A stretch of 64,000 nucleotides of DNA from Tenacibaculum jejuense (GCF_900198195.1 NZ_LT899436.1:2819001-2883000); one strand, 5' to 3'; shown: positions 28,415 through 37,839, numbered from the stretch's first letter. The notes: generated from the letters alone by a model not told the origin. Translations and numbers: made by a program.

Positions 28415-28632
28415 GATATGTTTTATTTATAGTATAAAAGTAATAGTAGTCTACTGACAAATAAGTTCTTGATTTATATATGCTAGTGTTGAACTTATTT
28501 ATGAAAAAAACTTTGTTTTTTATCAAATATTCAGCAAAAGATAAAAATCAGCGATACTTGTATCTATAGACTAATAGATACCTTATGAATCTTTAATATA
28601 CTTTTGTAACCTTTTATATTGAACATGTTAAA

Positions 28633-29448
28633 TTAAAAAAGCAGTTTCTTTTTCAATTTATTCATATCGATTTGATGGTGTTCCAAAACAGGAATCTTTA
28701 ATGTAGCTGTATGCTTTACTTCACCTCCATTAAAATCATCAAAAGATGTTAAAACTGCTTGAGAAAGTGTGGTGAATTGTAAAAAATTTAAAGATTCTTC
28801 TTCAATAAGATCTAATGCGGTTAATGTGGTACTAGCGCCTTCTCCATGATAATGATTAAACCCACAATACCAATCGTTTACGGTTAATCCTTTTTGATAA
28901 ATTTTTACTACATAAGTATTTGAGTTAAATAAGATATTATTGTAATATTCTTGTTGAAATGGCTCCTTTATAACAGAATGAAAAGGCAACGCAAAGAAAA
29001 AAATAAAATGGCCAACAATCAACCCTACTGTAAATTCTATAAAACAGAAAAATATGGCTATTGCAAATAAAAATAATGTGATAACGAATCTTCGATTTTC
29101 TATCTTATTTTTCTTTTGTAGGTATTCAGCTTTTTTAACTTTTGTCCATTCCTCTTTTGAATATTCTAATTTTAATACATATGTATCTTCTACTAATTGT
29201 GGGCTTTTATTAGAAACACGTTTTCGATAGAAAGATGTAAAAGCTTTCATTCCTATGTAATTATTCAACATGTAAATAATGATTACAGAAATAAATAGTA
29301 AATCTCCCGAAGTGCTAAAATACTTTAATAACTTTCGATGAGCATCATCTAAAGATAGAGCAGCTAAACATAACATGGAGATTCCCATAGTAGTCATTAA
29401 TCCTAAAACGAAAATAAATTCTTGTATTGGTGTAATTGTTTGCTTCAT
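28633..29448 (-). CDS. Membrane protein, about four spans, unknown function
   Basis: 271 residues. Hydrophobic stretches near 13-33, 50-68 and a long one at 117-152 that probably forms two spans. The C-terminal third is soluble. No motif recognised. It ends a run of genes (32887 leftward to 28633) with short gaps and may belong to that operon. Confidence 0.6.
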   Translation of the reverse strand: MKQTITPIQEFIFVLGLMTTMGISMLCLAALSLDDAHRKLLKYFSTSGDLLFISVIIIYMLNNYIGMKAFTSFYRKRVSNKSPQLVEDTYVLKLEYSKEEWTKVKKAEYLQKKNKIENRRFVITLFLFAIAIFFCFIEFTVGLIVGHFIFFFALPFHSVIKEPFQQEYYNNILFNSNTYVVKIYQKGLTVNDWYCGFNHYHGEGASTTLTALDLIEEESLNFLQFTTLSQAVLTSFDDFNGGEVKHTATLKIPVLEHHQIDMNKLKKKLLF

Positions 29449-29469
29449 AGAAATAGATTAAACCTCTAT

Positions 29470-31002
29470 TTAATTTTTAGATTCTTTAGCAACACGCATC
29501 AGATTTTGCAAATTGGTAAACCTATCTTTAGTATTGGTAAGTTTTACTTCTTTTATAGCTTTCATTTTTTTGTCCTTAGAACTGTAAACATAGAAACCTC
29601 TAGCATCTTTAAAGAAATAATATACATTAATTTCTACATCGTAGTAATTCCCTTCTTCATCTTCAGCGTCACAAGGCGAGAGTACATCTACAATAGATCC
29701 TGTAAATTCCATAGATTCTATGTCCGCTAAGTTTTTTACATCATTATTTTCTATAACTAAACGATCGTTATAAGCTACAAACAACTTAAAATCCCTAAAA
29801 AAAACAACTTCTTTTTTAATTACTTTTTTCCCAGTTCGTCTATATAAGTGCTCCTTTCCTAAATACATATCGTAGTTTCCAAAACCATGATAACCTGAAA
29901 TTCCTGGGATATACTTACTAGAATTTTCTGGATAATTTAAAACAGCTATTCTTTTGTTTTTATAGTCTAGAAAATATCTTTTAATTCCATCAAAGTATTG
30001 TGTATCGCCTTCTCTACGAAATATTTTTACATTTTTTACAGCACTAATATCTATAGGTTTCCAGTTTCTAACCAATTCATAAAAATCTTTATAAACTTTG
30101 TTTTGATAAACAACAAACTCTTTATACGAATTTAAATAACTAGCTTTTTTTCTAACAAAATGTAAAGGAATGCTACTATATCCTTGTTGCTTTTCTAACA
30201 GTCCATTTTCTCTATACAACCATAAAAAACCATCATTAGTGTCTATAGAAATTGCATCATCAATTTGATTAATAACTGCTTTTTTTAATGTAAACTCTTT
30301 CTGTTGATCAGAAAATTCTTTTGTTAGGTTTATTATATCATGAACTCCAGCTTTATAAAGTGTATTCGTATCATATAAAAAACCTCCAAACTCTTGGTAT
30401 CTGTTTTCAATTTTAAAGAAACTTGTATTTTCTGCTTTTAACTTGGGAATTCTTACAAATTTTAATTGATCGGTATCAAAGGAAAAAACATGATTACTTC
30501 CTTTTAATAAAAGTTTACGAGCCATAAAATCTGTTAGTAAACTCAATGGTTCAGGAAGTTTTACTTTTTTCATTTTAATAGCAGTTGAATAGCTTATATT
30601 TTCTACATAATTCCATTCATTATCAATACAAAAAAAGTAATTCCCTATATGTTTACTAACAGTTTGTGCAGTTCCTATTTTTTTTACTCCGTAATTTTTG
30701 ATTTGATATATTTCTTTAGGAATTAAGAAATAACCACTCTCATTTGAGAAAATAAAACTGTTTGTGTTTTCTGAAATTATGCGAAAATCTTTAGTACTGA
30801 TTTTATCTAAAACTACTTGTTCTTGCGAAACAAAACTCACCTGATTTGGATCTTTAACGGTATGTTGAAAAACAAGGTTGTTAGCATTAGAAAATAGTTT
30901 ATAATAATGCTTTGTATGATAATGGTAACATTCACTTGCATGCAAAAAACTAACTGCAAAATTGCATAGAATACTAATTATAATAAACTTATTGAATTTC
31001 AT
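29470..31002 (-). CDS. Secreted protein with DKNYY-like repeats (tentative)
   Basis: 510 residues with a signal peptide (FIIISILCNFAVSFLHASEC). The body is beta-rich with recurring short units in which a Lys/Tyr-rich strand is followed by Asp-Lys turns (FDGIKRYFLDYKNKRIAVLN, YYFFKDARGFYVYSSKDKKM), reminiscent of the DKNYY family. Function is unknown. It lies 9 bp after the upstream lipoprotein gene in a compact leftward operon. Confidence 0.65.
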   Translation of the reverse strand: MKFNKFIIISILCNFAVSFLHASECYHYHTKHYYKLFSNANNLVFQHTVKDPNQVSFVSQEQVVLDKISTKDFRIISENTNSFIFSNESGYFLIPKEIYQIKNYGVKKIGTAQTVSKHIGNYFFCIDNEWNYVENISYSTAIKMKKVKLPEPLSLLTDFMARKLLLKGSNHVFSFDTDQLKFVRIPKLKAENTSFFKIENRYQEFGGFLYDTNTLYKAGVHDIINLTKEFSDQQKEFTLKKAVINQIDDAISIDTNDGFLWLYRENGLLEKQQGYSSIPLHFVRKKASYLNSYKEFVVYQNKVYKDFYELVRNWKPIDISAVKNVKIFRREGDTQYFDGIKRYFLDYKNKRIAVLNYPENSSKYIPGISGYHGFGNYDMYLGKEHLYRRTGKKVIKKEVVFFRDFKLFVAYNDRLVIENNDVKNLADIESMEFTGSIVDVLSPCDAEDEEGNYYDVEINVYYFFKDARGFYVYSSKDKKMKAIKEVKLTNTKDRFTNLQNLMRVAKESKN

Positions 31003-31011
31003 GTAGTAATA

Positions 31012-31605
31012 TTACAAACTATTATGAAGTTTTTCTGGTAATAGTTCTTGTAATAATTGACGACTATCTTCTTCTAAAATTAAAAACTTCCATGCTGCAA
31101 TTTCACCTTCATTCAAAATTGCATAGGCTCTTTTCTTTGTTTTTATTTCAAAATGATCTTTATCATTAAGTTTTACATTAGAACTACCGAATCTTTTCTT
31201 ATAAATCTTTTTTAATGCTTTTAAATCTTCTTGTTTTGTTTCCTCTAAAATATTTTCCTCAAACTTTATAACAATATCCATGCGCTCTTTAAATGATAAT
31301 AATGCGTAGTATTTGTCTTGAATTTTTAACGAATCTTTAATTCGAGTTACAGTGGGTGGATAATGTATAAAACTCATGTCGTCTGATTTATAAGCTTCTT
31401 CATAGGAATTTATCAGACTTCTTTTAGATACATACGAAAATAAATCTTCTGGTAAATATGTCATTGCTTTATCAAACTCTTGATCTGATAAATGCTGAAA
31501 ATAACTTTGAAAACAAAGTTCTATTTCTTGTTTATATTTTGGCAGCGTTGAATTACAAGCTCCTATAATTATCGTAGTTATTACTAAAACTAAAAACTTA
31601 TTCAT
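31012..31605 (-). CDS. Lipoprotein of unknown function
   Basis: 197 residues. A lipobox GAC follows the hydrophobic segment LVLVITTIII. The mature part starts with a helical region (YKQEIELCFQSYFQHLSDQE) followed by strands, which would fit an NTF2-like fold, but no signature is decisive. It is 7 bp after the ankyrin-protein gene, in the same leftward operon. Confidence 0.65.
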   Translation of the reverse strand: MNKFLVLVITTIIIGACNSTLPKYKQEIELCFQSYFQHLSDQEFDKAMTYLPEDLFSYVSKRSLINSYEEAYKSDDMSFIHYPPTVTRIKDSLKIQDKYYALLSFKERMDIVIKFEENILEETKQEDLKALKKIYKKRFGSSNVKLNDKDHFEIKTKKRAYAILNEGEIAAWKFLILEEDSRQLLQELLPEKLHNSL

Positions 31606-31612
31606 AAACTGT

Positions 31613-32887
31613 TTAATTATAATATTTTCTGAAACCAGATTTACTTTCTGAGTACTTCTTAGTTTCTTTTACTCCTATTGTTTTTAAATATTCAGCAACA
31701 GTTGAATTTTTCGACGCTTCTGCATAGTAAAGTGCATTAGCGTTGAACTTATCTTTAAAATGTAAGTTAGCCTTTTTTGAAACTAGAAACTTAACTGCTT
31801 CTAAACTATTTTCTTCATTTTTTTCTTTACTATTAGCAAAAATATCTAAAGCTGCTTGTGTTAAACTTATACCTAATTTAGCACCTTTTTTATCTATAGA
31901 ATTAAAATTATCGTATAACTGTGCCGCATGCATTAATACAGACATGGTTTTATCTTTTGACAACTGATTAATATTTGCTCCTTTTTCTAACAGAAATTTT
32001 AACATTACGACATTACCACGAGCCGCTGCGTAATGAAGAGCTCCATATTTATATTCGTCATGTAAATAATTTATTTGCGCTCCTTTATCTAATAATTTTT
32101 GAACTGTAATAGTGTCTTTAGCAAATACTAATGATTTATTCAATAGTTTTCTCGTAATCCATTTTTTCTGTATTAATTCATCTAAAAACACAGCATCATC
32201 TGAAAATCTACATACATTCAGAAATAATTTACGTTTGTCTTTAACTGCCATTTTATGATAAAATAACTTTTGTATTTCAATGTCTTTAGATCGAATTGCT
32301 AAATCTACTACAGTTTTTTCATTATAATCTTTAATTGTATCTGATGTAATTTCAATTAAACTTTTTATGCTTTCAATATCTTTATTTTCTACAGCAATAT
32401 GTAAAGGTGTTGATCTCATTAAAGATTTACTTACTTGATTTGGCTTAGCTTTTTTCGCTAATAATTTCTTTACTAAAGAATTTTCTTTGTTGTAAACTGC
32501 ATAATGTAATGGTGTAAATCCGTTGTAACTTTCAAAATCATTAACTCCAACATTTTTACTAAGTAATAAATCGATGATTTCATAATTTGGTTGTGTATCT
32601 TGTACTAGTGCTAAAAGAGGTGTATAACCTAAAGAATCTTTCTCGTGTATCAGCAATTCTTCTTGTATTAACTGCTGCATAATTCTAGTTGCTTTTACTT
32701 GATAGGCGTAGTGAAAAACTGTACTTCCTGTTTCGAACCTCAAAGTATCTATATGGAATTCTTTTCTTAAATTTTGAAAACGACTTATATCATCATTTTC
32801 TATGGCTTTAATTACGTCTTTAACGGTTGGTTTTGCACAAGATAATGCTACAATACATAATATGGTAAGTAGAATTATTTTTTTCAT
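31613..32887 (-). CDS. Ankyrin-repeat lipoprotein
   Basis: Lipobox ALSC after MKKIILLTILCIV. About nine ankyrin repeats follow; the clearest are GFTPLHYAVYNKENSLVKKL, STPLHIAVENKDIESIKSLI and YGALHYAAARGNVVMLKFLL. 424 residues in total. Ankyrin arrays bind other proteins, and a lipidated version acts in the periplasm or on an outer membrane face. It heads the four-gene leftward set that continues with a lipoprotein, a DKNYY-like protein and a membrane protein. The partner is unknown. Confidence 0.85.
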   Translation of the reverse strand: MKKIILLTILCIVALSCAKPTVKDVIKAIENDDISRFQNLRKEFHIDTLRFETGSTVFHYAYQVKATRIMQQLIQEELLIHEKDSLGYTPLLALVQDTQPNYEIIDLLLSKNVGVNDFESYNGFTPLHYAVYNKENSLVKKLLAKKAKPNQVSKSLMRSTPLHIAVENKDIESIKSLIEITSDTIKDYNEKTVVDLAIRSKDIEIQKLFYHKMAVKDKRKLFLNVCRFSDDAVFLDELIQKKWITRKLLNKSLVFAKDTITVQKLLDKGAQINYLHDEYKYGALHYAAARGNVVMLKFLLEKGANINQLSKDKTMSVLMHAAQLYDNFNSIDKKGAKLGISLTQAALDIFANSKEKNEENSLEAVKFLVSKKANLHFKDKFNANALYYAEASKNSTVAEYLKTIGVKETKKYSESKSGFRKYYN

Positions 32888-33275
32888 AACTTTTTTATAT
32901 TGATTATAAATGTTAATGGATTAACACAAAAACTAATGTTAATCCGTTATTGAAGTTTGTAGTCGTAAAAATTATAATGAACCCATCCAACATATTGAAA
33001 GCGTAACTCACTTTCTTTCTACCCCAAAATACAATTTACTTTATATCATTTTTACTTTGTGAAAGCTATCTGTATTCACTGTATATTAGCATACTTTCCC
33101 TTTAGCTTTTCCCCTCGTGTTCGTTCACCTTGAACTTTTATCGACATCACAAACATTTTTGTTTATGCTTAAATTATTTTTTTCTCATCTATAGCTCAAT
33201 GTGTAATACAGATATATTCGGTAATATGATTTAAAGTTATATGTATAATAGTTGGATGGAATTCATTACAAAAAG
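32888..33275. other. Intergenic region of 388 bp, no gene recognised
   Basis: I find no ORF longer than about 26 codons. A short patch near 33105-33145 is more GC-rich than its surroundings and includes the small hairpin GTTCA-CCT-TGAAC followed by four T. It is not enough to call an RNA gene. The promoter of the ankyrin lipoprotein operon must lie near the left end. Confidence 0.5.
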
Positions 33276-33836
33276 CTAGTAATCGAATTTTCTTAATGTC
33301 CCATCAAGTTTATACCAAAAATCGAAACTAGTTCCCCCATTTTTTGGTTTTATAGTTATGAAATATTCCATTTTTTCAAAGTCTCCATTATTTGGAGCAT
33401 TCATGTAAATGCTACTCACAATTACTTCATCTATTTTCTTTTCTTCTTTTACTTTTTCTTTAGATTTTTCTACTAAATCTCCTAACAATTTGAAATTAAT
33501 AACCGAATCATCTAACTTAAACATAAAATCTTTCGCTTTTGCTCCTTCACTTAATTCTAGAGTTACTTCTGAACTTTGTGTCCATTTCCCTTGAAAATGA
33601 TTCCATTCTCCCATTTTTAATGAAGCTGGATCACTTGTTTGAGTTGTATTAATAATATCTCCAGAAGATGTAGAAGAATTAATTATAGAAATACTTGTGT
33701 AATAAGCATCTTTTCCAAATTCATCAGCTAGTAAAGTTTGTAATTCCTTAATAGAATCTGCATTTTCTGTAAATCTTTTTTCTTTTCCACATGAAATTAG
33801 AACTATTAAAGCTAATGTGTAGATAATTTTTTTCAT
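33276..33836 (-). CDS. Lipoprotein of unknown function
   Basis: 186 residues. Lipobox LISC follows MKKIIYTLALIV. The mature part has the segments DAYYTSISIINSS and GTSFDFWYKLDGTLRKFDY in a beta-rich domain. No family recognised. It stands between two gaps (388 bp and 117 bp) and is probably transcribed alone. Confidence 0.65.
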   Translation of the reverse strand: MKKIIYTLALIVLISCGKEKRFTENADSIKELQTLLADEFGKDAYYTSISIINSSTSSGDIINTTQTSDPASLKMGEWNHFQGKWTQSSEVTLELSEGAKAKDFMFKLDDSVINFKLLGDLVEKSKEKVKEEKKIDEVIVSSIYMNAPNNGDFEKMEYFITIKPKNGGTSFDFWYKLDGTLRKFDY

Positions 33837-33953
33837 TGTTATTATTGTATTTGATATGTTAAAATTAATGGAGGACTTTATAAAAAATACACTTCAATAG
33901 ATTTTCGTTAGTATTGAAAGAATATTCGCTATAATTCTATCACATTCTAAGTA

Positions 33954-34577
33954 CTACTTAAATGAGAATTTCTTGTAAACATCTAAGTTTTTCACCCTAA
34001 AAACCCAAGACAACATAGATTGTTTTGAATAATACAATTCTTTACATTCATCTATAACGTCTTCTAGGTCGAAACCATGAATACATCTACCTAATAAAAA
34101 AGATATAGTATACTGTTTCCAATCTGTTCCAATTTCTGTTGCTCGTTCAGCTCCATAGGAAATAAAATCCCACATTTCTTCTTCTGTGATATAGCTGCTC
34201 CAATAAGAATATTTAGAAACTACAATTAGTCGAACAATATCCCAAGCATAAGTATCTGTTACTTTATTTACTTCAGAAAAATGAATATCTAAACCTTCTG
34301 CTATTTCACTTTTTATTGCGTTAAGCTCAGCGTCTGGTGTTTCCAATAAAACATTAATACTTGTACTTTTCTTAAGAGCTAATAAATCTCCTAACACACT
34401 TTTTGCTTCCTCAGTATTAGTTATTCCCCACCAATTTACTAATCCTTCAATATACTCTTCATTATCACCTGATAATGTTGTATCTAAAATTGATTCTCCT
34501 CGGTAATATGATAATATGGCTCCAAAAACTAATTTACGTTTTTGAGATTCTGATAATGTAATGTTTGATTTGCTCAT
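33954..34577 (-). CDS. DUF1266 domain protein
   Basis: 207 residues, cytoplasmic. The C-terminal half carries the DUF1266 pattern: AWDIVRLIVVSKYSYWSSYI, then EEEMWDFISYGAERA, then a tryptophan-containing SFLLGRC segment. The family function is unknown; members are often seen near toxin or effector loci, but no toxin is visible here. It overlaps the upstream DUF3592-like gene by one base and so belongs to the three-gene leftward operon starting at 35359. Confidence 0.75.
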   Translation of the reverse strand: MSKSNITLSESQKRKLVFGAILSYYRGESILDTTLSGDNEEYIEGLVNWWGITNTEEAKSVLGDLLALKKSTSINVLLETPDAELNAIKSEIAEGLDIHFSEVNKVTDTYAWDIVRLIVVSKYSYWSSYITEEEMWDFISYGAERATEIGTDWKQYTISFLLGRCIHGFDLEDVIDECKELYYSKQSMLSWVFRVKNLDVYKKFSFK

Positions 34578-34963
34578 TATGCTGTTTTATGAAGTTTTAC
34601 TACATTTAAATATCTTTTTACAGAAAAGAATACTCCCAGAGCTATTAAAATAATTATGCCGTACTGTGATAAAAATTTTCCACTTTCGCTTTTAGCAATA
34701 GCAGGATTAGTTTTATCATAATAAACTTCAATACTATCTCCTACTGATTTAAAACTTCCTATAATTGGTAAACCTAATAACTGAATGTAAGCTGAAGCTT
34801 CTTTTCCATCTTTTGTTGTAAAGCTCACAGTAGCAAAAGTTTTTCCTCTCCTCTTCTTTTCTAATTCTTTAATGACTCCATTAGTTTTAACCCATGTTAC
34901 ATTATCTTGGGTATAAACATTTGTTAGCATTAGAAGAAAAAATAGATAAATTATACTTTTCAT
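34577..34963 (-). CDS. DUF3592-like membrane protein
   Basis: 128 residues. A signal peptide or membrane anchor (IIYLFFLLMLTNV), a small beta domain (TNGVIKELEKKRRGKTFATV, then VGDSIEVYYDKTNPAIAKS) and one C-terminal span (about 104-120). The order WxxTxGxI ... V(Y)YDxxNPxxA ... TM is that of DUF3592. Role unknown. Coupled by a 1-bp overlap to the DUF1266 gene downstream. Confidence 0.7.
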   Translation of the reverse strand: MKSIIYLFFLLMLTNVYTQDNVTWVKTNGVIKELEKKRRGKTFATVSFTTKDGKEASAYIQLLGLPIIGSFKSVGDSIEVYYDKTNPAIAKSESGKFLSQYGIIILIALGVFFSVKRYLNVVKLHKTA

Positions 34964-34972
34964 CTGTTTAAC

Positions 34973-35359
34973 TTAAACTGTTGCTTTATTAAAAACTTGC
35001 TCTAACTCTGTAAATGCTTTTTTCTGTGATCCTACTAAAACTGCATCTTTTATTTTTCCTAAAATAATTTCATCTATACCTCTGTAAGCTTTTTGACTTT
35101 TACCAAACCATCCATGAAGAAATACATTAGGAATAGCATAGCTAAGTTCGATAGTTTTATCATCTAAGAAATAAACTTTTAATCCATGCATTGCACTTTT
35201 CTTCAGCATAATACATTTCTGCATATTTCCATTATTATCCTTTCTTATTTCCCATTTATCGTACTGTATGTTAGAACTATAATTTGACTCTTCATTAATA
35301 TAACTCTGTAATTTTTCTAATGAATTATACTCTTGCTTGATTGTTATAATTTTTTTCAT
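34973..35359 (-). CDS. Small cytoplasmic protein of unknown function
   Basis: 128 residues, no signal or membrane segment. It reads as an alpha/beta protein with a helical start (QEYNSLEKLQSYINEESNYS) and a strand-rich centre. It is the first gene of the leftward operon with the DUF3592-like and DUF1266 genes and is preceded by a clear -7 box. Confidence 0.6.
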   Translation of the reverse strand: MKKIITIKQEYNSLEKLQSYINEESNYSSNIQYDKWEIRKDNNGNMQKCIMLKKSAMHGLKVYFLDDKTIELSYAIPNVFLHGWFGKSQKAYRGIDEIILGKIKDAVLVGSQKKAFTELEQVFNKATV

Positions 35360-35386
35360 TCTAAATATTATTTTTTAGTTCGCAAG

Positions 35387-35394
35387 CAAAAGTA
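35387..35394 (-). promoter_or_regulatory. -7 box for the DUF3592/DUF1266 operon
   Basis: TACTTTTG on the minus strand, an exact TAnnTTTG match, 28 bp before the start codon at 35357-35359. Confidence 0.6.
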
Positions 35395-35495
35395 TATGCA
35401 GAATTCGAAAATCTTAAAGTCAAAGTTATATTCGCTAATTTGTAATAAATATTCGTTTTAGATTTATTTCACTAAAAATCAACTTATTTTTTTGT

Positions 35496-35540
35496 AAATA
35501 AAAAAAGCCAACCTAGCGAATTTTGCTATGGTTGGCTTTT
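35496..35540 (-). terminator. Intrinsic terminator of the 73-residue protein gene
   Basis: Stem formed by 35525-35540 and 35503-35517 (AAAAGCCAACC paired with GGTTGGCTTTT, extended by AGC/GCT after one bulged base), followed on the minus strand by a T-rich run. It lies 36 bp after the stop codon. Confidence 0.8.
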
Positions 35541-35575
35541 AATTAAGAGGAAGAATTAAAAGAAATTTATAAATT

Positions 35576-35797
35576 TTATAACAACGGTTTACCTTTCAAT
35601 CGTGATTCTATCCTTCTTTTTTTAACGGTTATACGTTTCATAATGTCCATCAGGTTAGCATCTTTAGTTCTCTTATAGATTTCATTCAATGCTAACACCA
35701 ATCTTTTTGCCTCTCTAGATGCTACAACTCTATCACTAGTAGTCATATTTTTCATCTTGGCCTGTTCGAATGCTAATGCTTCACTTACTATATCCAT
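35576..35797 (-). CDS. Small conserved basic protein, unknown function
   Basis: 73 residues, helical, rich in Lys and Arg (ITVKKRRIESRLKGKPLL at the C-terminus). No signal peptide. A TATATTTG -7 box (35820-35827, minus strand) sits 22 bp upstream, and a good terminator follows, so it looks like a genuine well-bounded small gene. The basic tail might contact nucleic acid, but nothing proves it. Confidence 0.7.
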   Translation of the reverse strand: MDIVSEALAFEQAKMKNMTTSDRVVASREAKRLVLALNEIYKRTKDANLMDIMKRITVKKRRIESRLKGKPLL

Positions 35798-35819
35798 AAT
35801 CTTTTTGTTTAAACTTATT

Positions 35820-35827
35820 CAAATATA
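35820..35827 (-). promoter_or_regulatory. -7 box of the 73-residue protein gene
   Basis: TATATTTG on the minus strand, an exact TAnnTTTG match, 22 bp before the start codon. Confidence 0.55.
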
Positions 35828-35921
35828 CTTAAACAGTTTAAAAAAATATGTTAATAAAACCTTATTATTTACTAATTTGAATAGTTTTAAATAGAAACCA
35901 AACAAAATAAAATATCGATTA

Positions 35922-35967
35922 TTTTGTTTATCTTTTTATTTTATTAGTTAAACAAAACGTATCTTTG
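35922..35967 (+). promoter_or_regulatory. Promoter and inverted repeat before the Lacal_2735 gene
   Basis: TATCTTTG (35960-35967) is an exact TAnnTTTG -7 box 19 bp before the start codon. TTTTGTTTA (35922-35930) and TAAACAAAA (35949-35957) form a perfect 9-bp inverted repeat whose right arm ends 2 bp before the -7 box, where a regulator could act. Confidence 0.5.
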
Positions 35968-35986
35968 TAGTACTAATACTATTCAT

Positions 35987-36160
35987 ATGTTCAATTTTTT
36001 TAAGAAGAAGTCACCGAAACAACAATTGGAAGAACGCTATAAAAAGTTACTTCATGAATCTTACAAACTCTCGACTGTTAATCGAAAACTTAGTGATGAA
36101 AAGGCTTATGAAGCTGAACAAGTTTTACAACAAATAGAATCTTTAAACAAACAATCTTAA
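35987..36160 (+). CDS. Lacal_2735 family small protein
   Basis: A 57-residue protein (MFNFFKKKSPKQQLEERYKK ... SLNKQS). The start MFNFFKKKS followed by the helical STVNRKLSDEKAYEAEQVLQ segment is that of the Lacal_2735 family, common in Flavobacteriia and of unknown function. It ends one base before the ATG of the DUF2452 gene, implying coupled translation, and has an exact -7 box upstream. Confidence 0.85.
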   Translation: MFNFFKKKSPKQQLEERYKKLLHESYKLSTVNRKLSDEKAYEAEQVLQQIESLNKQS

Positions 36161-36161
36161 A

Positions 36162-36569
36162 ATGGAGAAGAAAAAAAAACCTGATTATGTTGTATATAAT
36201 TATGAAACAGAATCTTACGATGCTGCTTTAAAACCTTATTCAACCTCTGTTGGTGCTCCAAAAATTACCATTGATGATAACACTGCGTGGAAAAACAGAG
36301 TGACAAACAAAGTGAATCATAAAATTAAAACCAAGTACGAAGAACTCAAAGAAGCATATACGAAAATGATGGAAGAGTTTGAATATAATAATTTAATTTT
36401 AAATGCAGAGTTTTCTTTTGAACCTATTATCGGACAAACATATCATTTGTACATCAACAAAAAAGAAATACACTTTTTATCATTAATCGCTCCTGAACAG
36501 TGCAACTTTAATTATGTTGGAAGCTTTACTTTAAATGCTGACCAAACTTGGGAAAAAGTCAATGCGTAG
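36162..36569 (+). CDS. DUF2452 domain protein
   Basis: 135 residues. The family pattern is clear: an N-terminal PYSTSVGAPKI segment, a helical middle, then SFEPIIGQTYHLY, FLSLIAPEQC and GSFTLNADQTWEKV. Function unknown; cytoplasmic. It lies one base after the Lacal_2735 gene and 28 bp before the FAD oxidoreductase gene, so the three probably form one operon. Confidence 0.85.
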   Translation: MEKKKKPDYVVYNYETESYDAALKPYSTSVGAPKITIDDNTAWKNRVTNKVNHKIKTKYEELKEAYTKMMEEFEYNNLILNAEFSFEPIIGQTYHLYINKKEIHFLSLIAPEQCNFNYVGSFTLNADQTWEKVNA

Positions 36570-36597
36570 TTAAACTAACTTTAATTTTTTAAAACAA

Positions 36598-37839
36598 ATG
36601 GAAAAAGAACATCTAAATGTTAATATTGTAGGTGCAGGTGTTAGCGGATTAGTAGCTGCTTTGGTATTAGAACAACATGGATTTAAACCGACTATAATTG
36701 AAGCTACCAGCAGTGTCGGGGGAAGAGTTAAAACAGATTATATAAATAATTATCAACTCGATCATGGATTCCAAGTACTCTTAACATCGTATCCTTTTGC
36801 AAAAAAATATTTAGATTTTGATCTTTTAGAACTTCAAAAGATTTTACCAGGTGCACTTATTTACAATAATAAAAAGGAATTTGTTATCGGTGATCCTTTA
36901 AGAGAATTCTCTTTTTTTCTATCGACTATCTTTTCTAATTTACTTTCAATAAAGGATAAGCTAAAAGTTTTCAAATTAAATAATACTTTAAAAAAGAAAA
37001 CAATCTCTGCTATATTTTCTGAAAAAGAAACAACGACATTAAAGTATCTATCTAACTTTGGTTTTTCGAAAAAAGCTATTGATCACTTTTTTATCCCTTT
37101 TTTTAGTGGAATATTTTTAGAAGATAAACTAGAAACTTCTAGTAGAATGTTTGAGTTTATTTATAAAATGTTTGGTAATGGTTACGCTGCTATTCCAAAA
37201 TCAGGAATGCAAGCTATTCCTAATCAACTGAAAAGTAAATTAAAACAAACGACCTTTATATTTAATTCAGAAGTTTCTAAGGTTGAAAACTCGAAAATTC
37301 AACTTGAAAACGGTGAAGTAATTAAAAGTGATTATACCATTATAGCAACAAATCCTGATAAAATTCTACCTACTAAAACTAAGGCTAGTTCATGGAAATC
37401 ATGTCACACTTTATATTTTGAAACAACAAATAAAAAGATAAGTAAACCCTTAATTGGGCTTATAACAGACAAAACTTCCTTGATTAATAATATTTTCTAC
37501 CATACTAGCTTAAAATCTAAACACAAGGCTAAAAACGAACTTTTGTCTGTAACTGTAGTTAAAGAACATAATTTAGATGATAAAACATTATTAGATACAG
37601 TAACTAAGGAACTAGAAGAGTTATGTAATATCACAGATATTAAATTCATTAAAGATTACAAAATACCATATGCCCTACCTCAAAATATCAATGTTGTAAA
37701 TACTAATACAAATATTAAAGTTGATCAAAATATTTATTTAGCTGGTGATTATCTATTAAATGGTTCTTTAAATGCAGCTATGCATTCAGGCGAAACTGTA
37801 GCAAAAAATATTATTCAAGATATACATATCAACAAGTAA
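36598..37839 (+). CDS. FAD-dependent amine-oxidase-type oxidoreductase
   Basis: 413 residues. The N-terminus has the dinucleotide-binding motif VGAGVSGLVAALVLEQHGF with a following acidic residue, then SSVGGRVKTD, the GG motif of amine oxidases and phytoene desaturases. The C-terminal IYLAGDYLLNGSLNAAMHSG is the second FAD-contact segment with the family's GD motif. The substrate is unknown. Third gene of a small rightward operon. No plus-strand terminator is obvious after it. Confidence 0.85.
   Translation: MEKEHLNVNIVGAGVSGLVAALVLEQHGFKPTIIEATSSVGGRVKTDYINNYQLDHGFQVLLTSYPFAKKYLDFDLLELQKILPGALIYNNKKEFVIGDPLREFSFFLSTIFSNLLSIKDKLKVFKLNNTLKKKTISAIFSEKETTTLKYLSNFGFSKKAIDHFFIPFFSGIFLEDKLETSSRMFEFIYKMFGNGYAAIPKSGMQAIPNQLKSKLKQTTFIFNSEVSKVENSKIQLENGEVIKSDYTIIATNPDKILPTKTKASSWKSCHTLYFETTNKKISKPLIGLITDKTSLINNIFYHTSLKSKHKAKNELLSVTVVKEHNLDDKTLLDTVTKELEELCNITDIKFIKDYKIPYALPQNINVVNTNTNIKVDQNIYLAGDYLLNGSLNAAMHSGETVAKNIIQDIHINK

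Noticed and set aside
32888..33275. Decayed mobile-element fragment or small gene in this gap
   Set aside because: Only a 26-codon frame and one weak hairpin are present; no transposase-like sequence or terminal repeats.
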